Shown piece by piece: positions 25,691 to 34,793 of a DNA stretch of 64,000 nt; position 1 is the first letter of the stretch; every line of letters begins with the position of its first letter. This stretch comes from JBGSUZ01 sp964404895. Its GTDB lineage: Bacteria > Bacillota > Clostridia > Peptostreptococcales > Acidaminobacteraceae. Below the pieces are notes generated by a model. That model ran no database searches and was not told the DNA's origin. It saw only the letters and a program-made list of their open reading frames with translations. Location of the stretch: the NCBI GenBank assembly GCA_964404895.1, contig CAYOLV010000002.1:496001-560000 (forward strand), in the 5' to 3' direction. The translations under genes were made by a program, and so were the position numbers.

Positions 25691-26302
25691 CTAAAGCGCA
25701 AATCTTCCGACTAAATTGCTAAAGTATAAATCCATGAGTACTTTAACATCCGTTTCTAATTGATTCAGATTTTGTAATCCATTATAGATAATCAATTCTG
25801 TAAGACCATCGATGACGCTTTTACTGATGACTTTTGAAACGATAGTGCTGTCAAAAGAAACCCTTTCAAACTTCACCGCATCCGTCACATACTTATTGAC
25901 CTTAGTCTCAATGATTTGTGCAAAATGACTTCTAGCACCTTTGTACCTTGTTCCCTCAGCACATTTGACCAAAATAACGATTTCTTCTTTGTTTTCATGA
26001 ATAATCTTCATGAATTGCGTAGTAAAGTCATTTCTAAACGTGAGATACTCATCTCTCTCAGAAGTTTCAAATTTTTCTAAATTCACATTTTGAATCAATT
26101 CTGTTATTTCTACAAAAGTAGGATCTACAACAGCTTCAAAAAGATACTCTTTGCTGTCGTAATACCTGTAAATGTTGCCCACGGTAATGCCTGCACTTTG
26201 AGCAATTTCTCTCATTGATGCTTTGGTATAACCGTTCACTAAAAACTCTTTACGTGCGGATTCTAAAATATTCATTCTAACGTAGTCTTTTAGTACTTGC
26301 AT
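25691..26302 (-). CDS. TetR/AcrR family transcriptional regulator
   Basis: A 203-residue protein with a canonical N-terminal helix-turn-helix (ILESARKEFLVNGYTKASMREIAQSAGITVGNIYRYYDSKEYLFEAVV) and a variable helical ligand domain. The ATG at 26300-26302 lies after AGGGG. No adjacent target such as an efflux pump is seen. The 26303-26607 gap upstream is very AT-rich; a TATAAT at about 26324-26329 on the minus strand may serve this gene. Confidence 0.9.
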   Translation of the reverse strand: MQVLKDYVRMNILESARKEFLVNGYTKASMREIAQSAGITVGNIYRYYDSKEYLFEAVVDPTFVEITELIQNVNLEKFETSERDEYLTFRNDFTTQFMKIIHENKEEIVILVKCAEGTRYKGARSHFAQIIETKVNKYVTDAVKFERVSFDSTIVSKVISKSVIDGLTELIIYNGLQNLNQLETDVKVLMDLYFSNLVGRFAL

Positions 26303-26607
26303 GTACACCCCTGCCTTCGCATTTATTATACTGCATGAACTTGTTGATTTTAGAGTCGATACAACTGCCTATAGACTCATTTCAATATAAAAAAGATTAT
26401 ATATAAAATTATAGCGAATATGCTAACATTTTACAATATTTTGTATTTGAATTCATTTTTTTGAAGCTTTACAAAATTTGAATAAGACCCCAAAATTAAT
26501 TTTTTATGATTTTATAATACTATATATAGAAGTCGCTTTCTAACAAATACTAAATACAGGTTCAGGTGTTTTTAAAATGAATTGTTATGTTTTCTTAACA
26601 TTTTACT
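26303..26607. other. AT-rich gap between the TetR gene and the pilus operon
   Basis: About 300 bases with no open frame of note. It lies downstream of the last Tad gene and upstream of the TetR gene, both read leftward. I see no strong terminator for the pilus operon here, only weak AT-rich stems near 26570-26600. It probably holds the TetR promoter. Confidence 0.4.
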
Positions 26608-27081
26608 TTAGGCACATAATCCAAACAAATAGACCCCTGGTATAAGACTCCAAATGAAGGGCATCTGATGAAATTGACCCCATTTGAATGATAACTGTTG
26701 TTTCTTAACGAAAATATCCAACCCTTTTTTAAAGAGATAACTGATGACAAACAAAGTCATCGCTAAAAGGAGCACTTTGAACATAACCATAATTGGAAGA
26801 ATGGGCGATATGGCAATTAAGTATTTGCAGTCTCCACCCCCAAGCGCACCTAAAAAGAAAAGGACATAGGACGCCACAGTTACAAGGCCAACTTCTTTTA
26901 ACATTAATACGCTCTCACGTTCGTTTATTAAAAGTCCTATTAAAAACAATAAACTGAATACCCCGACATTTATTGTATTTGGAATCCGTCGAATGTAAAA
27001 ATCCATAACACTTAAGGCGATGGTGATTAACAGAATCAGCCATTTTATTTCCTGCAAATCTAAGGTCTTTAACAAATCCAT
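26608..27081 (-). CDS. Prepilin peptidase, A24 family (CpaA/TadV-like)
   Basis: A 157-residue integral membrane aspartyl protease with about five hydrophobic helices. The two catalytic aspartates are expected in the first loop (VMDFYIRRIPN) and in GALGGGDCKYL, the GxGD-type motif. The short form without the methylase domain is typical of Tad systems. Its ATG overlaps the stop of the FHA gene (TAATG), so it is the last gene of the Tad operon and should process the Flp1 pilin. Confidence 0.88.
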   Translation of the reverse strand: MDLLKTLDLQEIKWLILLITIALSVMDFYIRRIPNTINVGVFSLLFLIGLLINERESVLMLKEVGLVTVASYVLFFLGALGGGDCKYLIAISPILPIMVMFKVLLLAMTLFVISYLFKKGLDIFVKKQQLSFKWGQFHQMPFIWSLIPGVYLFGLCA

Positions 27082-28514
27082 TAGGTAAAAATCACTTCCT
27101 TCGTTCCTATTTTTATTTGATCCCCTGTCTTCAACTCAAAATACTGATTGGTCGGTATTTTTCTCCCATTGACGAAAGAACCGTTCAGGGACTGAATATC
27201 TTTGATGTAAAATTTGTCTTCGGTTTTATGAATTTCTGCGTGTACTCGACCCACCCCTGCTTCATCGATGAGGACGTCACAAAGACTTGGGTTTCTTCCA
27301 ATACTGGTAATTTCTTTGTTGAGTGTGTAAAATTTGCTGCCCAGTTCAGACCTGAGCATGAGGACGCCACTTTTTCGATTCTGATCGATCCAGACCGTTT
27401 CTTCCGCCTTCACAATAGGAGGCTCAATCTGATCTACAGGATATTCTGCGGTGCTCTGACTTGGCATTTCTCTATGCTCCATTTTAACTGGAGCAGTAGG
27501 GTTTTTAGGTCTACTCTTTTCATGCGTTGCTGTTGCTTTTTTTTCCTTTTTAGGCGTAAACATGCCAAGCTTTTGACCTGCCAACACCCCTAAAGCACAG
27601 GTGATTAATAAAGAACCCAGTTTGGTTTCCAGAGCTAAGGGCATTGCTAATAAAATGATTCCTAGCATTAAGCAAGCTCCCCCTAAAGCAAATCCTTTCT
27701 TGTGTTGACTTACAAAGTCCAAGTTCAACTGATTCAGAGCTTGTAGGTTCTTCTCCTTAGTCATTTCCGGTTTTTCCTTTGGGACTTTTGGGTTTTTACC
27801 ATGTGTTTGGCGTGGTTTCTGATACTGATTGTTATTTAGATTAGGTTCTGATTCAGTGTGAGGGGGTTGTTCATATCCACTAAGGTTGTAATTTTCATGG
27901 TTGAATGGGTATTGTTGATTCTGATATTGACTTGGCTGCTGTTGTTCAAATGCCCCTAATGTGCTCATAACGCTTAACAGATTACTGAAACTTGTGGTCT
28001 CTTGTTGAATAGTCAACAGAAGTTTCATCATCATAGGGTTAAAGTCATTTCTCATTTGATTTTCTGAACCGTTGTGATTGACATACAGTTCTATCCAATC
28101 TCTCAGCAGTTGGCACAATTTACTTTTAGCTTCAAATAGCGTGCTTTTCACGGGTATGTAAATAAGGTGCACGGTTCTGTTTTGCAAATCCAAAAAGATA
28201 TGTTGGCTGTCAAAGCAAATATTTTCAGGAAACAGCTGATGTGACATCAGCTGTTTCACTGTTTCTGCAAGACCTTTAATGATCCAAGACAGATTCATTG
28301 CCCTGTTTTCGTTAAGGTACCTTTCAACACTTACCAAATGGCCGGTGCGAAAATAAACAGCTTCTCGGCTCTCATAATAAGTACATTGTAAAGGTATTGC
28401 CCCCATTTGAAGGTTCGTCGCCAACATGCCCATATGGAAGCTTTGAAGGATCTCTGTCTCTTTTAATAAATAGAGCAGACCTTGTTCTCCGTTTATGTCA
28501 TGTGTTTTGAACAT
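27081..28514 (-). CDS. DUF6382/FHA domain protein of the Tad operon
   Basis: A 477-residue protein. It has an N-terminal DUF6382-like domain (about 1-180), a Gln/Asn/Tyr-rich low-complexity linker (about 190-240), two close membrane helices (about 275-315), a second polar linker, and a C-terminal FHA domain (about 385-477) with GRNPSLCDVLI, a VGRVHAEI segment and SLNGSFVNG. FHA domains bind phosphothreonine. The histidine of the usual SRxHA motif is kept, but the serine is replaced by Gly. It sits between the Flp1 pilin and the prepilin peptidase, so it probably senses or tethers at the pilus machine; its precise role is unknown. Confidence 0.8.
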   Translation of the reverse strand: MFKTHDINGEQGLLYLLKETEILQSFHMGMLATNLQMGAIPLQCTYYESREAVYFRTGHLVSVERYLNENRAMNLSWIIKGLAETVKQLMSHQLFPENICFDSQHIFLDLQNRTVHLIYIPVKSTLFEAKSKLCQLLRDWIELYVNHNGSENQMRNDFNPMMMKLLLTIQQETTSFSNLLSVMSTLGAFEQQQPSQYQNQQYPFNHENYNLSGYEQPPHTESEPNLNNNQYQKPRQTHGKNPKVPKEKPEMTKEKNLQALNQLNLDFVSQHKKGFALGGACLMLGIILLAMPLALETKLGSLLITCALGVLAGQKLGMFTPKKEKKATATHEKSRPKNPTAPVKMEHREMPSQSTAEYPVDQIEPPIVKAEETVWIDQNRKSGVLMLRSELGSKFYTLNKEITSIGRNPSLCDVLIDEAGVGRVHAEIHKTEDKFYIKDIQSLNGSFVNGRKIPTNQYFELKTGDQIKIGTKEVIFT

Positions 28515-28523
28515 GGGTTCCTC

Positions 28524-28706
28524 CTAATATTTTTTATCTACTGTTGTAATTTTTGCGTCTAAAATGCCTATAATGCTATCAAACGTCTTTTTAATCCCAT
28601 CTCTAAACAAAATCGCCAGCCCCACCAATACAATAATCAACGCGACCATCTCAATAGTGCCCATGGCTGTTTCATCTTTCCAAAATGCTTGAATACCTCT
28701 TTTCAT
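28524..28706 (-). CDS. Flp1-like pilin subunit
   Basis: A 60-residue pilin. A short basic leader (MKRGIQAFWKDETAMG) is followed by TIEMVALIIVLVGLAILF, the hydrophobic helix with a glutamate near its start. This fits class III prepilins cleaved by the A24 peptidase; the likely cut is after the Gly of AMG. The ATG overlaps the stop of the preceding TadB/TadC-like gene by 4 bases. Confidence 0.85.
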   Translation of the reverse strand: MKRGIQAFWKDETAMGTIEMVALIIVLVGLAILFRDGIKKTFDSIIGILDAKITTVDKKY

Positions 28707-29983
28707 ATGCCTAATCCTCCTAAAATTAATGGTGACATGAGTAACAACATAATGATCAGCAGGTTGATCAAACTGGGAAAAAGAACTTTGATCCCTGCTT
28801 GGTTGATCATCTTTATTTGCTCGTTGTGGTGATCCAAATACAAATCGGATAAGTCCTGATCGATTTGGGTCAATATAAGTTCATTCCCTGTGGTTTCATA
28901 TAAAGCCACTCTTTGAAGGGCTTTGGTCAGGGGTTTGTAGCCAGAAGCAATGCCAAACAGTCGGATAATCCCCTCCGTAGGCATACCCGCTTGAAGAGAA
29001 TTGATCACATCGGAAGGCTGCATTCTCAACCCTTCCTTTTGAGGCAATTCTCTAAAACCTTCTATAATAGCTTGTCTGGGGTGGCTGCCGCTATGAAGCA
29101 TCATCACCGTGCGGTTAAGTAGAACGGGTGCCGCTTTCATCCAATAGTTAACATTTGTTTTCTCTGCTGACTTTTCTTTTGCAATGAGCTGATAAAGATC
29201 ATTTTCCTTTTTCTCTTTCTGATCGTCACCTGTTTCATTTCTAAAGAAGAAGTCGCAGGAAAAACTGTACATTAGAGTTACAACAATCAACAGGGTAATG
29301 CCTCCTGAAGAGTTATATAAAGCGTCAAAAAAAGTTGGCATGCTGCTTCGGATTCCTATAATTGCAATAACCGGAATCAGTAACATCAGCTCAAACTCAG
29401 AACGTTTTTCCGAAAGTTTTTCTCTGAAAATCCGTCTGAATTTTTGAAGTTCTGAAAGTTGATCTGCCACGTAGGTCAACAGACTTTCAATAGAACTGCC
29501 TGATTTAATACTCATGTCCAAAAGGTCACTGAACTGATCCAGCATCTTCATTTTGGCAAAGGTGTTCAATTGATTAAAACTCGCCCCTGAGATCCAACCA
29601 ATTTTAGCTTCCAGAAGCATTCTTTCAATTGGAGAAAGAAGTGCCCTAGGCACAGCATTGCCAGACACCACGTAGTCAGGCAGTTCCAATAAACCCTTTT
29701 GCATGGACATACCACAACCCAATTGGGCTGCCAGTGTTTCATAAAATACTTTGATGTGCATGAGAATCTGTTCGTAGGTCTTTTCAACCTGATGTTTGAG
29801 CATCCAATACAACAGCGGTGTTAAAAGCACTGCTGTCAGCGGATAAAAATACCATTTTGAAAGCCAAGCATAATGAACCACAACACTCCAAATCAGCCAA
29901 ATTAGAAATTGCTTGATCAATTCTTTTTTAGGCACTTTCAAAGTCTCAATTTCAGATTTCAAACGACCTATAATGAGCACCAC
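28703..29983 (-). CDS. Fused TadB-TadC-like pilus platform protein
   Basis: A 426-residue inner-membrane protein that appears to join two T2SSF-type halves. The first has two N-terminal helices and the LAAQLGCGMSMQKGLLELP segment, then two more helices. The second has MLHSGSHPRQAIIEGFRELP and a C-terminal helix pair. Tad systems normally encode TadB and TadC separately, each with one such domain. The start is one of two tandem GTGs after AGAGGG; it overlaps the ATPase gene by 16 bases. It should form the platform on which the ATPase acts. Confidence 0.8.
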   Translation of the reverse strand: MVLIIGRLKSEIETLKVPKKELIKQFLIWLIWSVVVHYAWLSKWYFYPLTAVLLTPLLYWMLKHQVEKTYEQILMHIKVFYETLAAQLGCGMSMQKGLLELPDYVVSGNAVPRALLSPIERMLLEAKIGWISGASFNQLNTFAKMKMLDQFSDLLDMSIKSGSSIESLLTYVADQLSELQKFRRIFREKLSEKRSEFELMLLIPVIAIIGIRSSMPTFFDALYNSSGGITLLIVVTLMYSFSCDFFFRNETGDDQKEKKENDLYQLIAKEKSAEKTNVNYWMKAAPVLLNRTVMMLHSGSHPRQAIIEGFRELPQKEGLRMQPSDVINSLQAGMPTEGIIRLFGIASGYKPLTKALQRVALYETTGNELILTQIDQDLSDLYLDHHNEQIKMINQAGIKVLFPSLINLLIIMLLLMSPLILGGLGI

Positions 29984-31098
29984 CCTCTTTCAATGTTATA
30001 AATAGACTCCGTTGCAAGACCCTCTGCTGTGGAACTGCTCAGTTTAATAATGTCCATAATCTTTCGCTGACCTTTCTCCGTTCTGCCCATATGAATGACA
30101 AATTGAATGCCAGAGGCAATTTGGGCACGGACAGCTTCTGGTGTGGTTAACCCCGAAGCCATGGCCATTAACTCAATCCGCCTGAGCATGTCCTGAGCTG
30201 AATTGGCGTGCCCAGTTGACATTGACCCTTCGTGTCCTGTATTCATGGCCTGAAGCATGTCATGAGCCTCAGCGCCCCTTATTTCCCCAACTATAATTCG
30301 ATCAGGTCTCATTCTCAGGGAGGCTTTAATTAAGGACGCCGTGTCCACAGGCAACAAGTCCTTTTGCCTGACGGTTCTAGTTTCTAAAGAGACCAAGTTA
30401 GGAATGCCCCCAAGACAGAGTTCCGCACTGTCTTCAATGGTAATGACACGGTCTTGTCTGCCAATTTCACTGCATAAGCAATTCAGCAAAGTTGTTTTTC
30501 CAGAACTGGTTGATCCGCTAACAAATATACTATTCCTGCTCTTGACCAAGTTCCTTAAAAACAGCCTCATCTCCTCATTTATACTGCCTGTGGCTTCCAG
30601 TGCTTCCAATGAAGAAATGGAAGATTTGAATTTTCTAATGGTAATGATAGGCCCATTCAGTGCAATAGGCTTCAAAACAATATGAACCCTCGAACCATTT
30701 AGTAAACGCGCATCTACAATAGGTTCTTTTAAGTTGACCGCTCGATTCACGGAAGAAACCATTTTTTGAATGAGTCCATTTAGCCGTTGCTCCGACACCT
30801 CCAATTGATAATGACAATGTTCTGAACCACTTTCTATAAACAGATCCTCGGTGCCGTTGACCATGATTTCGGTCACATCTTCATCGTCAATAAAAGGGGT
30901 TAGAAAATCCATTTCCAGCACCCGATCCACCAGTTCTTTCACTCGGTTCATGCGGTGACCTAAACTGATTTTGGTGTCGTTTTCATTATCAATCCATTGA
31001 TTGGCCAACTCTTCTAGTGTTTCACGATCCAAGTTGGCAGTTCGGATAGTGGCGCAAAAACTTTCATATTCTTCGTCTGTAGTCCAAACACATCTCAC
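29968..31098 (-). CDS. cpaF: Tad/Flp pilus assembly ATPase (CpaF/TadA)
   Basis: A 376-residue type II/IV secretion ATPase of the CpaF group. It has an N-terminal helical domain, then FLTPFIDDEDVTEIMVNG, the Walker A SGSTSSGKTTLLN, the Asp box, the Walker B-type RPDRIIVGEIRGAEA, and the His box MSTGHANSAQDMLRRIE. All key residues look intact. The start is a GTG overlapping the stop of the TadZ-like gene. It powers assembly of the Flp1 pilus. Confidence 0.92.
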   Translation of the reverse strand: MRCVWTTDEEYESFCATIRTANLDRETLEELANQWIDNENDTKISLGHRMNRVKELVDRVLEMDFLTPFIDDEDVTEIMVNGTEDLFIESGSEHCHYQLEVSEQRLNGLIQKMVSSVNRAVNLKEPIVDARLLNGSRVHIVLKPIALNGPIITIRKFKSSISSLEALEATGSINEEMRLFLRNLVKSRNSIFVSGSTSSGKTTLLNCLCSEIGRQDRVITIEDSAELCLGGIPNLVSLETRTVRQKDLLPVDTASLIKASLRMRPDRIIVGEIRGAEAHDMLQAMNTGHEGSMSTGHANSAQDMLRRIELMAMASGLTTPEAVRAQIASGIQFVIHMGRTEKGQRKIMDIIKLSSSTAEGLATESIYNIERGWCSL

Positions 31099-32045
31099 AA
31101 CGTTATTCCTTTCTCTAAAGCACGACTTTGTATGAGTCTACTTAACTCTTCCCTCCTATTAGGATCACTCCGTGTATGGAAAACAGATAGGTGATCTCGT
31201 GGGTCAAGTTCTTTGATCCAAGCCTCTATTTGATAAACTGCCCCTTCATAAACGTCCTTTTGATCCGACAAAATAAAGATTTCTTCTGTAAATCTCAGCA
31301 AGGTTTTAGCCACTGTTTCGCTGCAAATAGAAGAATAAAGACAAATTTCTTCATAATTTTCCCCAATCTGACCCATTAAGTGCATGATAAATTCAGGCTG
31401 AAGCATTTCTAAGTCCATAGGATGGTTAATGGAACCTATCACATCAAAATCAGATAACTCATAATCCATCATTGAAATTTTGCCCTTATGAAACCATTCA
31501 AATAGCAAATCGCTTAACCTGATTTCATTCCCATGCTGAGCATTCCAACCGTAAACACCCATGCGAGAAAAATCCAAGCAAACTGCCCTTTGACCTTTTT
31601 TATAGCGTGTCTCAATCCAGTTGTTATAACATTGCTTCCCCCAATCGCTTTCATTGGTGTCCATAAACCAAGTTATTTTTCTTTCCTTGCTCTGGGATGT
31701 TTTTTTAGCCGCAGATTGGAACATCGAACTCCTAATGGAAATTTTACGCTGAACCTCTGAGAGAAAATCCTCAGTATTCATATATATAAAGAGTTCATCT
31801 TTTGAAGAGCCCTGTTCTGATAAATAAACCTTATTGAGTTCCTTGGAATCTAAGCTTTCACCTATATCCAAATGTCGATCACAAAGCAATAAGTCAGGCG
31901 TTCCCGTTTGAAGAAACTGTTCCTTCAACTGCTCTGGGTCGGTAAAAAAGTAAAACTTTAGATTACGGGAACTATAACTCAATAGGGAACCCCGTAAACT
32001 TTCAAGAAAATCAGCATTTTGGCTGAGAACAGATACGATATACAT
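31095..32045 (-). CDS. CpaE/TadZ-like localisation protein with degenerate P-loop
   Basis: About 316 residues, first gene of the Tad operon. The N-terminal ~110 residues look like a receiver-type domain (MYIVSVLSQNADFLESL, DLLLCDRHL), followed by a ParA/MinD-like domain. The P-loop that would read KGGxGKT is replaced by WFMDTNESDWGKQC, so only a GK pair remains; a later VCLDFSRMG fits the strand after it. Loss of ATP binding is known in some TadZ proteins. The start is the ATG at 32043-32045 after GGTGGTG. It probably places the pilus machine at the cell pole or membrane site. Confidence 0.72.
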   Translation of the reverse strand: MYIVSVLSQNADFLESLRGSLLSYSSRNLKFYFFTDPEQLKEQFLQTGTPDLLLCDRHLDIGESLDSKELNKVYLSEQGSSKDELFIYMNTEDFLSEVQRKISIRSSMFQSAAKKTSQSKERKITWFMDTNESDWGKQCYNNWIETRYKKGQRAVCLDFSRMGVYGWNAQHGNEIRLSDLLFEWFHKGKISMMDYELSDFDVIGSINHPMDLEMLQPEFIMHLMGQIGENYEEICLYSSICSETVAKTLLRFTEEIFILSDQKDVYEGAVYQIEAWIKELDPRDHLSVFHTRSDPNRREELSRLIQSRALEKGITL

Positions 32046-32342
32046 AGTCACCACCACATGGAATATTTTTACACTTCTTTTTCCTTATTTTTACATATAT
32101 TAACATATATTTCAAGTAAAATTTTCTCTATGCACCTTCCTTAATAATTGAAAAAAATTTATTGGCATTTATATAAATATTAGTTATACTTAAATTGAGA
32201 TACCACCAGATCTCATTTAATTTAAAAAGTATATCCTTAGAACAAAAAAAGCCCATTGGGCTTTTTTTGTTTCTCCCAACAGGCTTAAATGAATTTTATT
32301 TACATATAACTAAACAATCCCAGTACTTGTATTCTAGTGTAA
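32046..32342. other. Intergenic region upstream of the Tad operon
   Basis: No gene. It holds a terminator for the gene at 32343-32702 (32244-32268), an inverted repeat TGAGAT / ATCTCA around an 8-base core (32196-32215), and about 150 AT-rich bases before the first Tad gene, where the operon promoter must lie. I could not pick a single best promoter. Confidence 0.5.
32244..32268. terminator. Palindromic terminator
   Basis: AAAAAAAGCCCA and its reverse complement with a T-run on both strands; works in either direction. It follows the small membrane-protein gene. Confidence 0.9.
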
Positions 32343-32702
32343 TTACTTGTCTTTCAAATTCTTAGACTTGAACAAATGATATCTTTTCTCTGATAATCTC
32401 CATGAAATAAAGCCAAAAAGTGTCCCCATTCCGATGAACACGATAACCATATTTAAGAAATACATCAATATTTCTTTATTTATTAAAAATTTATTTGTAA
32501 TCAGCGTCAAAATAATAAATACACTGCTTGTTAAAACTGTCCAAGCTAAGGTTCCTTTTAGAAGCACATATTTAAATTGCCCTAATTTTCTAGCCTCTTC
32601 CCATTTTTTCATCAGTTCTATTTCTTTCATTTCTACATTTGTCAGTTTTGGCTTTTGCTCGAAATTATCCTTACTTGATTTTTTCTTTCTTTTAGCACCC
32701 AT
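32343..32702 (-). CDS. Small membrane protein, unknown
   Basis: A 119-residue protein, not recognised. A lysine-rich N-terminus and a charged amphipathic helix (about 15-40) precede two membrane helices (about 45-65 and 75-97) and a basic tail. The ATG at 32700-32702 lies nine bases after AGAGG. It is flanked by terminators on both sides and so is transcribed alone. Confidence 0.65.
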   Translation of the reverse strand: MGAKRKKKSSKDNFEQKPKLTNVEMKEIELMKKWEEARKLGQFKYVLLKGTLAWTVLTSSVFIILTLITNKFLINKEILMYFLNMVIVFIGMGTLFGFISWRLSEKRYHLFKSKNLKDK

Positions 32703-32730
32703 AATTTCCATCCTCTATTCTATATAGTAT

Positions 32731-32776
32731 AAAAGGCTATCCAAAAGTTATTATACTTTACTTTTGGATAGCCTTC
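32731..32776 (-). terminator. Terminator of the oadA-like gene
   Basis: Arms AAGGCTATCCAAAAGT and ACTTTTGGATAGCCTT with a short loop, and a T-rich run on the minus strand. It begins six bases after the oadA stop. Confidence 0.88.
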
Positions 32777-32781
32777 AAATT

Positions 32782-34179
32782 TTAAACAGGGTAAACTTGT
32801 TCGTCTTTTTTAAGCAAGGTTGAGTCTATTTGATATTTCTGAGCCTGTCTATACTTGAAATACTCAATAGCAGGCTGTGGGAACAACGTATAGGTGAGCA
32901 CATCTTCAGGTGCTTCATAATATTCGCCCATCTCAGCTGCCATTTTATCTAGCATTGGCTCTAAAAGATCCGCTGGTCGACAAGTTACTACTTCTTCGTC
33001 GCCGATGATTTTTTTGATAAGTGATTCTTCCATCGGTACTGCAGATTTCCCATACATCCCTTTAACATAAGCTTTTACTTCATTAGGAACCATTTTGTAA
33101 CGCTCCCCGGTAATGACATTGAGAACCGCTTGTGTTCCAATAATTTGGCTAGTTGGCGTAACTAACGGCGGATAACCCATATCTTCACGGACTCGTGGAA
33201 CTTCCCGTAACACGTCACCGTATTTATCAAGGGCATTTTGCATTTTCAGCTGTGAAACTAAGTTTGACAGCATGCCGCCTGGTACTTGATACACAAGGGT
33301 ATTAATATCCATTCCTAAAATTTTTGGATCGAGCAATCCCGTTTCAAGGGCTTTCTCTCTTATTGGAGCAAAATGTTCCGTAATTGGATTTAATTTTTCA
33401 AGTGAAATACCCGTGTCGTAAGGCGTTCCTTGGAGCGTTGCAACCATCGCTTCCGTTGCAGGTTGTGAAGTCCCTAGAGCAAAAGGTGAAATAGCTGTGT
33501 CAATAATATCTGCGCCTGCTTCAATGGCTTTTAAATAAGTCATATCCGCCAACCCACTTGTACAATGAGAATGTACCTCAACAGGCACTGAAATAGTAGC
33601 CTTTAAACTTTTAACTAAATCGAAGGCTGTGTATGGCGTTAATAAACCAGACATATCTTTAATACAGATTGAATCTGCACCCATAGATACCATGTCCTCA
33701 GCCAATTTGACAAATGTGTCAATTGTATGAACTGGGCTAATGGTATAGGAGATCGCTGCCTGAGCATGGGCGCCTTCAGCTTTTGTAACTCTGATAGCCG
33801 TTTCTAAATTTCTCAGGTCATTCAGTGCATCAAAAATCCTAATGATATCAATACCGTTATGAACGGAATGCTTGATAAACTCTGTCACTACATCGTCTGG
33901 ATAGTTCTTATACCCTAAAAGATTTTGACCTCTGAGCAGCATTTGAAGTTTTGTATTTTTAACATGCTTACGAATAGTTCTAAGACGATCCCAAGGATTT
34001 TCATTTAAGAATCTCAATGAAGAATCAAAGGTAGCTCCTCCCCACATTTCTAATGCGTGATAACCGACTGAGTCCATCTGCTCTAAGATCGGAATCATTT
34101 CTTCAGTCTTCAGACGTGTTGCTATAAGTGATTGATGTCCGTCTCTCAGAACAGTTTCAGTAATTTTAATTTGTCCCAT
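32782..34179 (-). CDS. oadA: Oxaloacetate decarboxylase alpha subunit / carboxyltransferase
   Basis: A 465-residue carboxyltransferase of the PYC/OADA family. It starts ITETVLRDGHQSLIATR, has the biotin-site residues of the TIM barrel (WGGATFDSSLRFL, LLRGQNLLGY, IKDMSGLLTPY, HSHCTSGLADM), and then the conserved PYC_OADA domain to the end. The C-terminal biotinyl domain present in long OadA proteins is missing, so a separate biotin carrier encoded elsewhere is needed. The start is the ATG at 34177-34179 with GGGGGA before it. It could serve oxaloacetate decarboxylase or a pyruvate carboxylase/transcarboxylase; sequence alone does not separate them. Confidence 0.9.
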   Translation of the reverse strand: MGQIKITETVLRDGHQSLIATRLKTEEMIPILEQMDSVGYHALEMWGGATFDSSLRFLNENPWDRLRTIRKHVKNTKLQMLLRGQNLLGYKNYPDDVVTEFIKHSVHNGIDIIRIFDALNDLRNLETAIRVTKAEGAHAQAAISYTISPVHTIDTFVKLAEDMVSMGADSICIKDMSGLLTPYTAFDLVKSLKATISVPVEVHSHCTSGLADMTYLKAIEAGADIIDTAISPFALGTSQPATEAMVATLQGTPYDTGISLEKLNPITEHFAPIREKALETGLLDPKILGMDINTLVYQVPGGMLSNLVSQLKMQNALDKYGDVLREVPRVREDMGYPPLVTPTSQIIGTQAVLNVITGERYKMVPNEVKAYVKGMYGKSAVPMEESLIKKIIGDEEVVTCRPADLLEPMLDKMAAEMGEYYEAPEDVLTYTLFPQPAIEYFKYRQAQKYQIDSTLLKKDEQVYPV

Positions 34180-34331
34180 AATAAGTCCCCCTATCTCTGG
34201 TAATACCCTATGTGAAAAGTCTAACATCACCCCAAAAAAGTGTACAGTCGGGAAGAAAAGTGTTAAGATTAGCTTAGTTTACTAAATAAAGAAATAGACA
34301 TATTTAACCTAATATGCTGAGGAGGATTCAA

Positions 34332-34763
34332 GTGGATACGACAGACATAAAAATTCTCGAAATATTGCAACACAATGGTCGAATTTCTATGAAAGAGCTG
34401 GGGAAGTTGGTTGCTTTATCGCCACCTGCAGTTTCTGAGAGAGTGAAACGACTTGAGGATCATGGCATTATAAAAGGCTATATTGCTGTTGTTGATCCTA
34501 GAAAACTGGGCAAAAAAATATTCGCCATTATTAACGTTTCTATGAAGGTCAGCAATCATAAAGCTTTTTTAAAATTAGCTGGAGAAGAAAATGCCATTGT
34601 CGAATGTCACCACCTAACTGGAGAAGACTGCATGAATATCAAAGTGTTAGTTTCTGACACGAATGAGTTGGAGCGCCTTTTAGATAGGATTCAACAAGTA
34701 GGCAATACCAAAACAACGATTATCTTATCTTCGCCTTTAGAATTCAAGCCAATCCTACCGTAA
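34332..34763 (+). CDS. Lrp/AsnC family transcriptional regulator
   Basis: A 143-residue regulator with an N-terminal helix-turn-helix (DTTDIKILEILQHNGRISMKELGKLVALSPPAVSERVKRLEDHGIIKGY) and the RAM/AsnC ligand domain. The GTG at 34332 is preferred because AGGAGG lies six bases before it; the upstream ATG at 34314 would place that site inside the gene. It diverges from oadA and precedes the binding protein and sensor kinase genes by about 30 bases, so it may lead their operon. The effector is probably an amino acid, as in the family. Confidence 0.9.
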   Translation: MDTTDIKILEILQHNGRISMKELGKLVALSPPAVSERVKRLEDHGIIKGYIAVVDPRKLGKKIFAIINVSMKVSNHKAFLKLAGEENAIVECHHLTGEDCMNIKVLVSDTNELERLLDRIQQVGNTKTTIILSSPLEFKPILP

Positions 34764-34793
34764 CTAATTAATAGAACTATTGGAGGGATGCTC

